Source: Tannerella sp. (lineage in GTDB: Bacteria; Bacteroidota; Bacteroidia; Bacteroidales; Tannerellaceae). Taken from it: a DNA stretch of 13,976 nt. A program made the position numbers and the translations under genes. The DNA is taken from assembly GCA_031268395.1 (NCBI GenBank), contig JAIRXI010000257.1, forward strand, positions 1-13,976. Reading direction: 5' to 3'. Positions 13,924 to 13,976 of this stretch are shown in pieces. Within the stretch, counting starts at the first letter, position 1, and the number at the start of each line of letters is the position of its first letter. The notes below the pieces were generated by a model that was not told the origin of the DNA, made no database searches, and saw nothing but the letters and a program-made list of their open reading frames with translations.

Positions 13924-13976
13924 CCCAACATGTCCATTAGACACTTCCCCGTCGTGTCCGGAAGAGGGCCTGCCGG
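13924..13976 (+). mobile_element. E2 element, copy d (start only, window edge)
   Basis: CCCAACATGTCCATTAGACA followed by CTTCCCCGTCGTGTCCGGAAGAG and GGCCTGCCGG matches the L-type outer arm of copies b and c almost base for base. The copy is cut off by the end of the window, so its completeness is unknown. Its left flank is AT-rich (AAATAAA), like the other E2 insertion points. Confidence 0.85.

Noticed and set aside
13645..13944. 99-codon minus-strand frame
   Set aside because: It consists largely of the CGTCATTGCG palindrome and runs to the edge of E2 copy d, with no recognisable protein features.

Overview
The window reads as chromosomal DNA from a GC-rich member of the Bacteroidota, most likely order Bacteroidales. 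The evidence is indirect. Several genes have the Bacteroidota-type -7 promoter box TAnnTTTG and no strong Shine-Dalgarno sequence. There is an N-terminal fragment resembling the BF3164-type beta-propeller lipoproteins of that phylum. A 221-residue protein ends in a GPW motif typical of uncharacterised proteins from the same group. Species cannot be fixed from the sequence alone.

Layout. 1-833: 3' part of a radical SAM gene. 1056-1637: rubrerythrin. 1775-4718: a leftward four-gene operon, rfbC, rfbB, recR and a GNAT acetyltransferase, with stop/start overlaps at the first two junctions. 4848-5004: tRNA-Cys with its own promoter and a strong terminator. 5005-5497: non-coding, with one copy of a dispersed repeat (R1), a large nested hairpin and a pair of 24-bp direct repeats. 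5531-6909: a small AT-rich membrane protein gene and an acyltransferase-3 gene. 6911-7086: second R1 copy. 7141-9924: polA on the minus strand, divergent from a polyprenyl diphosphate synthase gene at 10018-10992. 11051-12845: a repeat island with the third R1 copy, three copies of an inverted-repeat element (E2), a broken lipoprotein gene and nine 21-bp tandem repeats. 12846-13511: an unrecognised 221-aa protein. 13512-13976: structured intergenic DNA with a CGTCATTGC palindrome and the start of a fourth E2 copy.

Function. The left and central genes are ordinary housekeeping functions: peroxide defence, dTDP-sugar synthesis, recombinational repair, DNA replication and repair, and isoprenoid chain synthesis. 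The interest lies in the non-coding DNA. E2 is a 401-bp palindromic, MITE-like element with 20-bp perfect terminal inverted repeats and a 5-bp ATTAT flanking duplication. Its 80-bp core lies in opposite orientations in the two informative copies. R1 is a repeat of about 150-175 bp found downstream of three transcription units, and two copies preserve matching stem-loops. I see no transposase, integrase, CRISPR array or defence gene. The dispersed repeats are the best candidates for something undescribed, but their function is not shown by the sequence.
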